Shown here: positions 44,381 to 53,093 of the stretch, one piece after another | Layout of the letters: every line of letters begins with the position of its first letter | How positions within the stretch are numbered: position 1 is the stretch's first letter | Source of the DNA: DASXRC01 sp036506495 | Lineage (GTDB): Bacteria > Actinomycetota > Actinomycetes > Mycobacteriales > Micromonosporaceae | Reading direction: 5' to 3' | NCBI GenBank assembly: GCA_036506495.1 | Contig: DASXRQ010000011.1 | Span: forward strand, 1 to 64,000 | Length of the DNA stretch: 64,000 nucleotides | Made by a program: the position numbers and the translations under genes | The notes under the pieces: generated by a model | What the model was told of the DNA's origin: nothing | The model's input: only the letters and a program-made list of their open reading frames with translations | Database searches by the model: none

Positions 44381-45210
44381 CGCTGTCGCTTGCGATCTCG
44401 CCGTGCCCGAACGACACGTTCGTCTTCCACGCGCTCGTGCACGGCCTGGTGCCCGGCGCGCCGCCCGTCGAGGTCACGTACGCCGACGTCGACGTCACCA
44501 ACACCGCCGCCGAGCGGGGCGCGTTCGACCTGGTCAAGGTGAGCTACGGAGCGCTGCCCTGGCTCCTTGACCGCTACGAGCTGCTGCCCTGCGGCGGCGC
44601 GCTCGGTCGCGGCTGCGGACCGCTGGTGCTCACCGACGGCACCCCCGGCCGCATCGACCGCGCGGACCTGTTCGGCCGGACCGTGGCCGTGCCGGGCGAG
44701 CGGACCACGGCGTACCTCCTCCTCCGGCTCTGGTCGGCGCGGCGCCCGCCGGCGCGCGTGGAGGTCGTGCCGTTCCACGAGATCATGCCCGGCGTGGCCG
44801 CCGGGCGGTACGACGCGGGCCTGGTCATCCACGAGGCGCGGTTCACCTACCCGCGCTACGGCCTCACGTCGGTGGCCGATCTCGGCGAGTGGTGGGAGGG
44901 CGAGACCGGGCTGCCGATCCCGCTCGGCGCGATCCTGGCCCGCCGCGGCGCGGTCGATCCGGGCGCGGCCGCGGGGTGGATCCGCGATTCGGTACGCCGG
45001 GCGTGGGCCGATCCGGAAGCGAGCCGCGACTACGTGCTGGCGCACGCCCAGGAGATGGAGACGGACGTGGTAAACCGGCACGTCGCGCTGTACGTCAACG
45101 AGTTCACCGCGGACCTCGGCGACGAGGGTCGAAAGGCGGTCGAGACGCTGCTCGGTCGTGCGGCCGACGCCGGGCTGACGCCGGCGGTGCCGGTCGGACG
45201 ACTGGGCTAG
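44377..45210 (+). CDS. mqnD: 1,4-dihydroxy-6-naphthoate synthase
   Basis: 277-residue periplasmic-binding-protein-like enzyme converting cyclic dehypoxanthine futalosine to 1,4-dihydroxy-6-naphthoate. Clear motifs are AISPCPNDTFVFHALVHGLV, FDLVKVSYGALPWLLDRYEL, GGALGRGCGPLVL and GLVIHEARFTYPRYGL. The start overlaps mqnB by four bases. Its TAG stop shares the palindrome CTAG with the stop of the convergent cold-shock gene. Confidence 0.95.
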   Translation: MTLSLAISPCPNDTFVFHALVHGLVPGAPPVEVTYADVDVTNTAAERGAFDLVKVSYGALPWLLDRYELLPCGGALGRGCGPLVLTDGTPGRIDRADLFGRTVAVPGERTTAYLLLRLWSARRPPARVEVVPFHEIMPGVAAGRYDAGLVIHEARFTYPRYGLTSVADLGEWWEGETGLPIPLGAILARRGAVDPGAAAGWIRDSVRRAWADPEASRDYVLAHAQEMETDVVNRHVALYVNEFTADLGDEGRKAVETLLGRAADAGLTPAVPVGRLG

Positions 45211-45593
45211 GTCTCGAGCTCGCGCGCCACCGCGTGCACGACCTGGGAGACCATCTGCGAGGTCTTCCGGTCCGGGAACCGGCCGCGCCGCAGGTCGGGC
45301 TGAACCTTTGCCTCGAGCAGCTTGATCATGTCCTCGATCAGGCCGTGCAGCTCCTCGGCGGGGCGCCGGCGCAGCTCGGCGACCGACGGTGGCGCCTCGA
45401 TCAGCTTCACGCCGTGCGCCTGGGTGCCCTTCCTGCCGGCCATGACGGCGAACTCGACCTTCTGGCCGCTCTTTACGTCGGTGGTCCCGGCGGGGAGGGC
45501 GGCCTTGGGAAGGAAAACGTCCCCACCTTCGTCACTGGTGAGGAACCCGTAGCCCTTCTCCGCGTCAAACCACTTCACTCGACCCGTCGGCAC
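45207..45593 (-). CDS. Cold-shock domain protein with C-terminal helical extension
   Basis: 128 residues. The N-terminal cold-shock domain carries the RNA-binding motifs KGYGFLTSD (RNP1-like) and DVFLPKAAL (RNP2-like, with leucine-proline instead of the usual histidine). A basic beta-barrel end follows, then a 55-residue helical tail (AELRRRPAEELHGLIEDMIK). This longer form is typical of actinobacteria. GTG 45591-45593 has GAGG six bases upstream. Likely an RNA chaperone. Confidence 0.9.
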   Translation of the reverse strand: MPTGRVKWFDAEKGYGFLTSDEGGDVFLPKAALPAGTTDVKSGQKVEFAVMAGRKGTQAHGVKLIEAPPSVAELRRRPAEELHGLIEDMIKLLEAKVQPDLRRGRFPDRKTSQMVSQVVHAVARELET

Positions 45594-45682
45594 CGCTGAC
45601 CTCGATTTCACTCCGGCAAACAGTTCCACACCAGGCTAGCCGCATCCTGCCCCACCGGTCGCTCGAGTTCCGCGCCAATCGG

Positions 45683-46321
45683 TCATGGCAGCCGGCTGGC
45701 CGCGTCCGCGTCGAGCAGGTACCCATCGAGCCAGGCCGGAAACGCCGTGAGATCCTCGAGCACCTCGTCGGCCCCGGCGTCCAGTAGCTCGCGGGCATCG
45801 CATGGACCGGTGGTGACGCCGATCGCGAGCGTGCCGGCCGACCGGGCGGCGGTCACGTCCGCAACGTGATCACCGACGTACGCGCATACGCCATGCTCAG
45901 CCAGCGCGCGTCCCTTCCCGCCGGCGAACCGGTCGCCGATCACGTCGTCGACGGCGAGCCCGACGTGGTCCAGGTGCAGACTGGCAAGGCGGCCCAGCTT
46001 CGACGTAATCACCACGACCCGGCCGCCTCGTGCGCGGACCGCGGCCACCGCCTCGCCGGCGCCGGGCAGCAGCGGTGACGCGGCGATCGCGTACGCCGGG
46101 TACAGAGCCCGGTACGCGCGCACCGCCTCCTCGACCCGGTCGGCCGGGAACCAGTTCGCCAGCTCGACCCGCAGCGGCGGCCCGAGCCGGGAGATTGCCG
46201 CCTCCGCGTCGACGGGCACGCCGGTCTGCGCCGTGAGCGCCCGGTAGGTCGCGGCGATCCCGGCGCGGGAGTCGATGAGCGTCATGTCCAGGTCGAACCC
46301 GACCACGAGCGGCGAGGCCAT
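45683..46321 (-). CDS. HAD-family phosphatase
   Basis: 212-residue haloacid dehalogenase-like hydrolase of the phosphoglycolate phosphatase type. Motif I FDLDMTLIDS, motif II VVITSKLG, motif III lysine in FAGGKGRAL and motif IV YVGDHVADVTAARSAG are all present, with a helical cap between I and II. Substrate unknown. ATG 46319-46321 is preceded at seven bases by TAGGCT, fitting a leaderless mRNA. Confidence 0.88.
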   Translation of the reverse strand: MASPLVVGFDLDMTLIDSRAGIAATYRALTAQTGVPVDAEAAISRLGPPLRVELANWFPADRVEEAVRAYRALYPAYAIAASPLLPGAGEAVAAVRARGGRVVVITSKLGRLASLHLDHVGLAVDDVIGDRFAGGKGRALAEHGVCAYVGDHVADVTAARSAGTLAIGVTTGPCDARELLDAGADEVLEDLTAFPAWLDGYLLDADAASRLP

Positions 46322-46339
46322 GACCGCGAGCCTAACCAC

Positions 46340-46428
46340 CCACCCCTGCCGGTCGATCTAGGGCGAATTCTGGTTAGTTGATCTCCGATCGCCAGGATTC
46401 GCCCTAGATCGACCGAGGGGGTGGGCGT
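46340..46428. repeat. Long palindrome overlapping the end of a small gene
   Basis: A 24-bp stem with one G-T mismatch: CGGTCGATCTAGGGCGAAT (46350-46368) pairs with ATTCGCCCTAGATCGACCG (46397-46415), extended inward by CTGG/CCAG and outward by an imperfect CCCACCCC/GGGGGTGGG pairing. The loop is 18 bases. No T run follows. It contains the last 23 codons of the minus-strand small gene, so it is more than a terminator. Confidence 0.8.
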
Positions 46429-46639
46429 ACGACAGGCGCTCGCTCGCGAGGGGAAACCGCATGTCGTCGCCGAACGGCGACGCGGCGCCGGCGCGGTCGA
46501 ACGCGAACTCGCTGATCGGCAGGCGGTCCCGACGCACGGGCCGCGACCGGTCCACACCCGGCGCGCGGGGACGGCGCTCACGCCAGAGCCCCCGCAGAGA
46601 TACCCGCCCAGAAGCCCGCTGAGTAGACGCACGCGACAT
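46358..46639 (-). CDS. Small basic orphan protein
   Basis: 93 residues, family not recognised. Start ATG 46637-46639 has the excellent SD GGGAGGAAACC. Residues 1-70 are arginine-rich with a conserved-looking core RDRLPISEFAFDRAGAASPF and GDDMRFPLASERLS. Residues 71-93 are encoded entirely inside the 46340-46428 palindrome and have no protein-like pattern, so the original stop may have been displaced by insertion of the repeat. Role unknown. Confidence 0.6.
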   Translation of the reverse strand: MSRASTQRASGRVSLRGLWRERRPRAPGVDRSRPVRRDRLPISEFAFDRAGAASPFGDDMRFPLASERLSYAHPLGRSRANPGDRRSTNQNSP

Positions 46640-46755
46640 GGTTTCCTCCCGCCCGCCCCGAGGCGACATGATCATTCTAGCGCCAACAGCCGCCGCGGTG
46701 GCGGACGAAATGCGCGGCAGCGGCGACCCGCCCGGCCGGATAGCGTTGTACGGCG

Positions 46756-49191
46756 ATGGCCACGACGCTCGCTGACCACCTGCGGTCGCTGCCCGATGAC
46801 GCGCTCGCCGCGCTGCTGCGGCTGCGACCGGACCTGGTCGTACCGGTGCCGGCGGACGTGTCGGCGCTGGCCGCCCGCGCGCAGTCGCGCGTCTCGGTGG
46901 CCCGGGCGCTCGACGGCCTCGACCAGTTCACTCTGCAGATCCTCGACGCGGCGCGGTTGACTCGCGACGCGGAGGGCATCACGTCGACCGACGCGATCGT
47001 GGCGCTCGCGTCGGGCCCGCCGGGGCGGATCGAGGCGGCGGTCGTCCGGCGTGCCGTCGACCGGTTGCGGGCCCGCTTCGTCCTCTACGGCCCGGAGACC
47101 GCACTGCGCCTGGCGGCCGCCGTGGATGAGGTCTGCTCGGCGTACCCAGCGGGACTCGGCCGGCCCGCCGCCGAGCTGAACGCCCGTACCGCCGAGCTGT
47201 GCGCCGACCCGGCGGGCCTGCGCCGCGCGTTGCTCGCGGCGCCGCCGCAGGCCCGGGCCGTGCTCGACCGGCTAGCGGCCGGACCGCCGATCGGCACGGT
47301 CGGAGCGAGTCGCCAGGGCGAGGCGGTGCGCTGGCTGATCGACAACGGCCTGCTGGTCGCGATCTCCGAACCGGGCCCGGCGGGCGAGACCGTCGTCGAA
47401 CTGCCCCGAGAGGTTGGGCTGTTGGTGCGCCGGGACTCCGGACCGCTGGGGCCGCTCGAGCCCGCGCCGCCGGCCTCCGACCCCGCGGCCCGGGACCCCA
47501 AGGCCGCCGACTCCGCCGGGGCCGGGCAGACCATGGAGGCGGTACGCCAGACCGAGGCGCTCCTCGAGGCCATGGCCGACGAGCCCGCCCCGATCCTGCG
47601 GGCCGGTGGGCTGGGCGTACGCGAGGTCCGTCGGCTCGCCAGGGCCGCCGGGCTGGACGAGGCGGCCGCCGGGCTCCTGCTCGAGGTCGCGTACGCGGCG
47701 GGTCTGCTCGGCGAGGCCGACGCCCCGGGACTGGCGCGTATCGGGGGTGATCCGCGCGGCGGCATCGGCCTGCTGCTGATGCCGACCGCCGGGTACGACG
47801 CCTGGCGTACCGCCAGCCTCGCCCACCGGTGGACCCTCCTGGCTCGTAGCTGGCTTGCGATGACCCGGCAGGTGGGCCTGGTGGGGCAGCGCGACGACCG
47901 GGACCGGCCCGTCAACGTGCTGGCCCCCGACGCGGAGCGGGCGGGCGCCCCGGCGGCCCGGCGGGCGGTCCTCGAGCAGCTCGCCGAGTTCGAACCGGGC
48001 ACGGTCCCCGCCGCCGATGAGCTGCTGCGGTTGCTGGCGTGGCGGGCGCCCCGGCGCGCCAAGGGACGGGAGGCGGCGTTCCGGGAGGCGCTGGAGGAGG
48101 CGGCCGCGTTGGGCGTGACCGGCCTGGGGGCGCTCACCTCTTATGGCCGCGTCCTCGTCGCAGAGGCCACCGCGGCGGCCGACCGGGACTCGGCGGACGA
48201 CGATCCACTGGGCCTGCGCTCCGGGGCCGACCCACCATTCGCATCGGGCGCGGTCGCGGCGGCCCTTGACCGGTTGCTGCCCGCACCCGTGGACCACGTA
48301 CTGGTCCAGGCGGATCTCACGGTGGTGGTCCCGGGACCACCGGAACCGACGCTGGCCGCCGAGCTCGAGCTGCTCGCCGAACACGAGTCGGCCGGCGGCG
48401 CGACGGTGTACCGGGTCACGCCGGCGAGCGTGCGCCGCGCGTTCGACGCCGGCCACCTCGCCGACGACGTGCACGCCTTGTTCGCCCGGCGGTCGCGTAC
48501 GCCGGTGCCGCAGGCCCTGACGTACCTGGTCGACGACACCGCTCGCCGGCACGGCGGGCTCCGCGGCGGCACCGCCGGCGCGTACCTGCGCAGCGACGAT
48601 GAGGCGCTACTGGCCGAGGTGCTGGCGGACCGGCGACTCGCGCCACTGTCGCTGCGCAGGCTCGCCCCGACCGTGCTGATCACGCCATTCCAGTCCAGCC
48701 GGATGCTGTCCGCCCTGCGTGAGGCCGGCTACGCGCCGGTGCCGGAGGACGCGCGCGGTGCCGCCGTGCTCGGCCGGCCGAGGTCCCGCCGCGCGCCGGC
48801 GCGGACCCCGACCCCCGCGACGGACCCGCTCGCCACGCCACGGCTGACGACACGGCGAGTCCTCGGCCTCGTCGAGCAGATCCGGCGGGGGGACGCCACT
48901 GCCCGCGCCGCCCGCCGCGCGCCGGTCACCGTTCGGGCCGCGAACGGGCACACCATGGACGGGCTCACCTCCGTGCAGGCGCACACCCAGGCGCTCGCCG
49001 TACTGCAGCAAGCGGTACGCGACCGCGCGCTGGTCTGGGTCGGTTACGTGGACGCGCACGGTGCACCGGCGTCCCGACTCGTCCGCCCGGTCTCGATCGG
49101 CGCCGGGTATCTCCGGGCCGAGGACGAGCGCACCGAGATGCTGCACACCTTCGCGCTGCACCGCATCACGGCGGCCGTGTTGGACGAGTAG
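46756..49191 (+). CDS. Helicase-associated (XPB/Ssl2-like) WYL-type protein
   Basis: 811-residue actinobacterial protein related to the mycobacterial gene next to xpb. The N-terminus contains winged-helix-like repeats (LADHLRSLPDDALAALLRLR, RVSVARALDGLDQFTLQILD). The central region VLVQADLTVVVPGPP, TYRVTPASVRRAFDAGH-like segment and LTYLVDDTARRHG match the Helicase_C_3/XPB-associated domain. The C-terminal 60 residues (LVWVGYVDAHGAPASRLVRP) resemble a WYL ligand-binding domain. No Walker motifs, so it is not itself a helicase. It probably partners the XPB encoded 1.3 kb downstream. ATG 46756. Confidence 0.78.
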   Translation: MATTLADHLRSLPDDALAALLRLRPDLVVPVPADVSALAARAQSRVSVARALDGLDQFTLQILDAARLTRDAEGITSTDAIVALASGPPGRIEAAVVRRAVDRLRARFVLYGPETALRLAAAVDEVCSAYPAGLGRPAAELNARTAELCADPAGLRRALLAAPPQARAVLDRLAAGPPIGTVGASRQGEAVRWLIDNGLLVAISEPGPAGETVVELPREVGLLVRRDSGPLGPLEPAPPASDPAARDPKAADSAGAGQTMEAVRQTEALLEAMADEPAPILRAGGLGVREVRRLARAAGLDEAAAGLLLEVAYAAGLLGEADAPGLARIGGDPRGGIGLLLMPTAGYDAWRTASLAHRWTLLARSWLAMTRQVGLVGQRDDRDRPVNVLAPDAERAGAPAARRAVLEQLAEFEPGTVPAADELLRLLAWRAPRRAKGREAAFREALEEAAALGVTGLGALTSYGRVLVAEATAAADRDSADDDPLGLRSGADPPFASGAVAAALDRLLPAPVDHVLVQADLTVVVPGPPEPTLAAELELLAEHESAGGATVYRVTPASVRRAFDAGHLADDVHALFARRSRTPVPQALTYLVDDTARRHGGLRGGTAGAYLRSDDEALLAEVLADRRLAPLSLRRLAPTVLITPFQSSRMLSALREAGYAPVPEDARGAAVLGRPRSRRAPARTPTPATDPLATPRLTTRRVLGLVEQIRRGDATARAARRAPVTVRAANGHTMDGLTSVQAHTQALAVLQQAVRDRALVWVGYVDAHGAPASRLVRPVSIGAGYLRAEDERTEMLHTFALHRITAAVLDE

Positions 49192-49440
49192 CTAGTCGAC
49201 GCCGCGTCGCCGGCTGACCACGGCGCCGATCGCCGAGCCGAACACGAGCAGCCCCAAGCCGACTCCCAGAGCCTCGCCGACCGCGTCCCCGGCGGGGTTG
49301 TGCTGGACGCCCCAGGACCACAGGAACCAGGCACCGGCGAGGGCGACCACGGCGAAAGCGGCCGCGGTGATCGGCCAGCCCGGAGAGTTCGCACCGGGCC
49401 GGCCCTCAGCCGGCCCGCGGGGTCGATCGGCTGACTTCAC
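49192..49440 (-). CDS. Small two-helix membrane protein
   Basis: 82 residues with helices PITAAAFAVVALAGAWFLWS and ALGVGLGLLVFGSAIGAVVS; unknown function. GTG 49438-49440 is preceded at six bases by CATAAT, a good -10, so the mRNA is probably leaderless. The stop directly abuts the stop of the convergent WYL-type gene with no gap. Confidence 0.7.
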   Translation of the reverse strand: MKSADRPRGPAEGRPGANSPGWPITAAAFAVVALAGAWFLWSWGVQHNPAGDAVGEALGVGLGLLVFGSAIGAVVSRRRGVD

Positions 49441-49462
49441 GGCACGATTATGCCGCCGCGGC

Positions 49463-50377
49463 CTACGTGCCGGGCCGGTGGCCGAACAGGTGCACCCGCG
49501 TGCCCACGTCGCCCAGCTGCCACAGCCGCTGCGCGTCGACTGGCAGCACGTTGACGCAGCCGTGCGAGCCGATCGCTGCGTCGTGGATGTACGTCGTGGT
49601 CTCGTGGAAACCCATCCCCGCCGCGAAGTGCTGCCAGTAGGGCAGCCACACCTCGTACGGCCCGGACCATTCGCGGAGGCTGCGCGCGTTCACCGTGAAC
49701 GTGCCCGCGGGCGTCGCGTAGCCCGCCATGCCGGTGCGCACCACCGTCGGGCTCATCACCACGCGACCATCGCGCATCGCCCACACCGTTTGGTGCGTGA
49801 GGTCCACACAGAATGTCGTGCCGCTGCCCGCATGGCACGCGCCCGTGTCGGTACTGGCCAGCCGCCGCGCCACGTCGCGGGTGGTGGGTCCCGCGCGGCC
49901 GGCGGCCGGCCGGATGCCATACCGCTGCTGGAACTTCTTGATGGCCTTGCAGTCGGCCGCCGACTGCGCCCCGTCGACACGGACGGGTCCGAAGCGGCCG
50001 AGCTGCGCGAGGTATTTCTCGACGTCCCGCTGGTACTCGCCCTGCGGACAGCCGGCCGACGGGCCCGGCGCGGCCGTGGTCGGCCTCGGCCCGGTTGGCG
50101 CCATGCTGGGGCTCGGCGCGGCCGTGCTGGGGCTCGGCGGAGCCGTGGTCGGGTTCGGCGCGGCCGGTGCCGCGCTCCGGCCCGGCGCGGGCGACGCGCT
50201 CGCCCCCGTTGCGCCCGCCGAGGCGTCCACGGGCTCGAGCCGCGTGGCTCCAGCCCGGTCGCCTCGCGGTTCGAACGCGCACGCACCGACGCCGACCAGT
50301 GCGACGACCGCGATGGCAATCCCGACGAGATGCGCGGCCGTGCGCGGACGGGCGCCCGCCGTCCCACCCGAAGCCAA
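49463..50377 (-). CDS. Lipoprotein L,D-transpeptidase (YkuD)
   Basis: 304-residue peptidoglycan cross-linking enzyme. A signal sequence VGIAIAVVALVGVGAC ends in a lipobox-like VGAC. A proline/alanine/serine-rich linker (about 35-105) precedes a peptidoglycan-binding domain (about 110-165: FGPVRVDGAQSAADCKAIKK). The YkuD catalytic domain has the motif IGSHGCVNVLP near residue 270 with the nucleophilic cysteine. TTG 50375-50377 is the best start because GGGGGAGG stands eight bases upstream. It forms 3-3 cross-links in the wall. Sits within the XPB region without obvious relation. Confidence 0.88.
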   Translation of the reverse strand: MASGGTAGARPRTAAHLVGIAIAVVALVGVGACAFEPRGDRAGATRLEPVDASAGATGASASPAPGRSAAPAAPNPTTAPPSPSTAAPSPSMAPTGPRPTTAAPGPSAGCPQGEYQRDVEKYLAQLGRFGPVRVDGAQSAADCKAIKKFQQRYGIRPAAGRAGPTTRDVARRLASTDTGACHAGSGTTFCVDLTHQTVWAMRDGRVVMSPTVVRTGMAGYATPAGTFTVNARSLREWSGPYEVWLPYWQHFAAGMGFHETTTYIHDAAIGSHGCVNVLPVDAQRLWQLGDVGTRVHLFGHRPGT

Positions 50378-50523
50378 CGTCCCCGCCTCCCCCGTGACGG
50401 TGCGGTGTCGATCGATAGACGCACGGGAGTGCCAACCCGGTTGCGTGTCCCGAAAAAGTTTGCCGAGTTGGTGTCCGGGCTCACGTGCAACACTGGGAGG
50501 TCGCCGTGAGGAAGGAACCGAGC

Positions 50524-52185
50524 GTGACCGGTGGACCACTCATCGTGCAGTCTGACAAGACGCTGCTGCTCGAGGTCGACCATCCCGACGCGCTCGCCTG
50601 CCGCATGGCGATCGCGCCATTCGCCGAGCTGGAGCGGTCGCCCGAGCATGTCCACACCTACCGGCTCACTCCGCTGGGTCTGTGGAACGCGCGGGCGGCC
50701 GGCCACGACGCCGAATCCGTCGTGGACGCGCTGCTACGGTTCTCGCGCTACCCCGTCCCGCACGCGTTGCTCGTGGACGTGGCCGAGACCATGGACCGGT
50801 ACGGTCGGCTGCAGCTGATCAACCACCCGGCGCACGGCCTGGTCCTCCGCGCGTTGGACCGTGCCGTCCTCATCGAGGTGGCCAAGTCGAAGAAGCTCGC
50901 CGGCATGCTCGGCGCGCGGGTCGACGACGACACGATGGTGGTGCACCCGTCCGAGCGCGGCCGGCTCAAGCAGGGTCTCCTCAAGCTCGGCTGGCCGGCC
51001 GAGGATCTGGCCGGCTACGTCAACGGCGAGGCGCACCCGATGGCGCTCCACGAGGACGGCTGGGCGCTGCGGACGTACCAGCGGGAGGCGGTCGAGCAGT
51101 TCTGGGCCGGCGGCTCGGGCGTAGTCGTCCTGCCCTGCGGTGCCGGCAAGACCCTCGTCGGCGCGGCCGCGATGGCGGAGGCCGGCGCGACGACGCTGAT
51201 CCTCGTCACGAACACGGTCGCCGGCCGGCAGTGGAAGCGCGAGTTGGTCGCCCGTACCTCGCTGACCGAGGCGGAGATCGGCGAGTACTCCGGAGAACGC
51301 AAGGAGATAAGGCCGGTCACCATCGCCACCTACCAGATCCTGACGACCCGTCGCGCAGGCGTGTTCACGCACCTCGACCTGTTCGGCGCCCGAGACTGGG
51401 GACTCGTCATCTACGACGAGGTGCACCTGCTGCCCGCGCCGATCTTCCGGTTCACCGCGGACCTGCAGGCCCGGCGGCGGCTGGGGCTGACCGCCACACT
51501 CATCCGCGAAGACGGCCGCGAGGGCGACGTGTTCTCGCTGATCGGACCGAAGCGGTACGACGCGCCGTGGAAGGACATCGAGGCGCAGGGCTGGATTGCG
51601 CCGGCGGACTGCACCGAGGTGCGCGTCACGCTCACGGACGCGGAGCGGATGGCGTACGCCACGGCCGAGCCCGAGGAGCGATACCGCGTTGCGGCGACCG
51701 CCAAGACGAAGCTCCCGGTCGTGCGCGCGCTCGTCGAACGGCACCGCGGCGACCAGGTCCTCGTCATCGGTGGCTACCTCGACCAACTGGAGGAGCTCGG
51801 AGAGTTCCTGGGCGCCCCGATCGTGCAGGGCTCGACGACGAACCGGCAGCGGGAACGCCTGTTCGACGCGTTCCGGGCCGGTGAGCTGTCCACATTGGTG
51901 ATTTCCCGGGTCGGCAACTTCTCGATCGACCTGCCGGAGGCCGCGGTCGCCATCCAGGCGTCCGGGACCTTCGGCTCGCGGCAGGAGGAGGCGCAGCGGC
52001 TGGGCCGCGTGCTGCGCCCCAAGGCAGACGGCCGCCAGGCCCACTTCTACACCGTGGTCGCCCGCGACACGATCGACACCGAGTACGCGGCGCACCGTCA
52101 GCGGTTCCTCGCCGAGCAGGGGTACGCGTACACGATCATCGACGCGGACGACGTGCTCGGCCCGCCACTGCCCACGGTGGACTAG
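50524..52185 (+). CDS. DNA repair helicase XPB (bacterial ERCC3-type)
   Basis: 553-residue superfamily 2 helicase. The N-terminal damage-recognition region (1-180) is followed by motif I PCGAGKTLVGAA near residue 203, DEVH box IYDEVHLLPAP near 298, motif III GLTATLIREDGREGDVF, the RED-motif-like segment within it, and motifs V-VI RVGNFSIDLPEAAVAIQ and QEEAQRLGRVLRPK. Unwinds DNA 3' to 5'; in bacteria its repair pathway is unsettled. GTG 50524 follows AGGAAGGAACC. Convergent with ligD-pol by 8 bases. Confidence 0.92.
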   Translation: MTGGPLIVQSDKTLLLEVDHPDALACRMAIAPFAELERSPEHVHTYRLTPLGLWNARAAGHDAESVVDALLRFSRYPVPHALLVDVAETMDRYGRLQLINHPAHGLVLRALDRAVLIEVAKSKKLAGMLGARVDDDTMVVHPSERGRLKQGLLKLGWPAEDLAGYVNGEAHPMALHEDGWALRTYQREAVEQFWAGGSGVVVLPCGAGKTLVGAAAMAEAGATTLILVTNTVAGRQWKRELVARTSLTEAEIGEYSGERKEIRPVTIATYQILTTRRAGVFTHLDLFGARDWGLVIYDEVHLLPAPIFRFTADLQARRRLGLTATLIREDGREGDVFSLIGPKRYDAPWKDIEAQGWIAPADCTEVRVTLTDAERMAYATAEPEERYRVAATAKTKLPVVRALVERHRGDQVLVIGGYLDQLEELGEFLGAPIVQGSTTNRQRERLFDAFRAGELSTLVISRVGNFSIDLPEAAVAIQASGTFGSRQEEAQRLGRVLRPKADGRQAHFYTVVARDTIDTEYAAHRQRFLAEQGYAYTIIDADDVLGPPLPTVD

Positions 52186-52193
52186 ACGGCGGG

Positions 52194-53093
52194 CTAAACG
52201 GGCAGCTCGGGCCCGACCATCAGCAGGTCCTCGAGCAGGTCGCCGTACTCCTCGATGCGCTGGAGCACCTCCGCGGAGCTGAACTGCCGCACGGCGCCGG
52301 CCTCCAGCTCGTCCCAGGTCATCGGCGCGGACGCAGTCGGCGTCGGCTGGGCGCGTAGCGAGTACGGCGACACCGTGGTCTTCGCGGCGCTGTTCTGGCT
52401 CCAGTCGATGAAGACCTTGCCGGGGCGCAGCCGCTTGGCCATCTTCGATGTGATCGTTCGGGGCGACGCCCGCTCCAACTCCTCGGCGATCCGCTTGGCA
52501 TAGTCGGACACGAGGTCGGCCGGCTGCGTGGCCGCGATCGGGCAGCACAGCTGCATGCCCTTCTTGCCGGAGGTCTTCGGGTACGCCGCGACGCCGTCCT
52601 CGGCGAGCCGGTCCCGCATCAGCACCGCTACCGCGGCACACTCGACCAGCCCTGCCGGTGGGCCCGGGTCGAGGTCGACCACCAGCAGGTCCGGGTGCTC
52701 ACCGACTCTCCACTGTGGTGTATGCAGCTCGAGCGCGGCGAGGTTCGCCAGCCACACGAGCGTCGGCAGGTCGTCGGCGACCACGTAGTCCAGCTCGTCC
52801 CGCCCGGAGCCCGACCCGGGTGCCGGTAGCCGCTCGAGACGCACCCAGCGGGGCGTGCCGGCCGGTGCGTTCTTCTCGAAGAAGAACTGCCCGTCGACGC
52901 CGTTGGGGTACCGGATGCGGGTCAGCGCGCGGTCGCTGATGTGCGGCAGCAGGATCGGCGCCACCCGGGTGTAGTAGTCGATGACCTCGCCCTTGGTGAA
53001 GCCGACCGCCGGGTACAGCACCTTGTCCAGATTGGACAGTTCCAGGTCGCGCCCGTCAACGCGCACCATGAGTCGGTCACCGTCAGCCGGCAT
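52194..53093 (-). CDS. ligD: Non-homologous end-joining polymerase (LigD polymerase domain)
   Basis: 299-residue stand-alone LigD-type primase-polymerase. Conserved blocks: LSNLDKVLYPAVGFTKGEVI, RYPNGVDGQFFFEKNAP, the catalytic aspartates in LLVVDLDPGPP near residue 142, KTSGKKGMQLCCPI and VFIDWSQNSAAKTTVSPYSL. It fills gaps and adds nucleotides at DNA ends bound by Ku. The ATG overlaps the ligase gene stop by 11 bases, so both are co-translated. No nuclease (PE) domain is fused. Confidence 0.93.
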   Translation of the reverse strand: MPADGDRLMVRVDGRDLELSNLDKVLYPAVGFTKGEVIDYYTRVAPILLPHISDRALTRIRYPNGVDGQFFFEKNAPAGTPRWVRLERLPAPGSGSGRDELDYVVADDLPTLVWLANLAALELHTPQWRVGEHPDLLVVDLDPGPPAGLVECAAVAVLMRDRLAEDGVAAYPKTSGKKGMQLCCPIAATQPADLVSDYAKRIAEELERASPRTITSKMAKRLRPGKVFIDWSQNSAAKTTVSPYSLRAQPTPTASAPMTWDELEAGAVRQFSSAEVLQRIEEYGDLLEDLLMVGPELPV

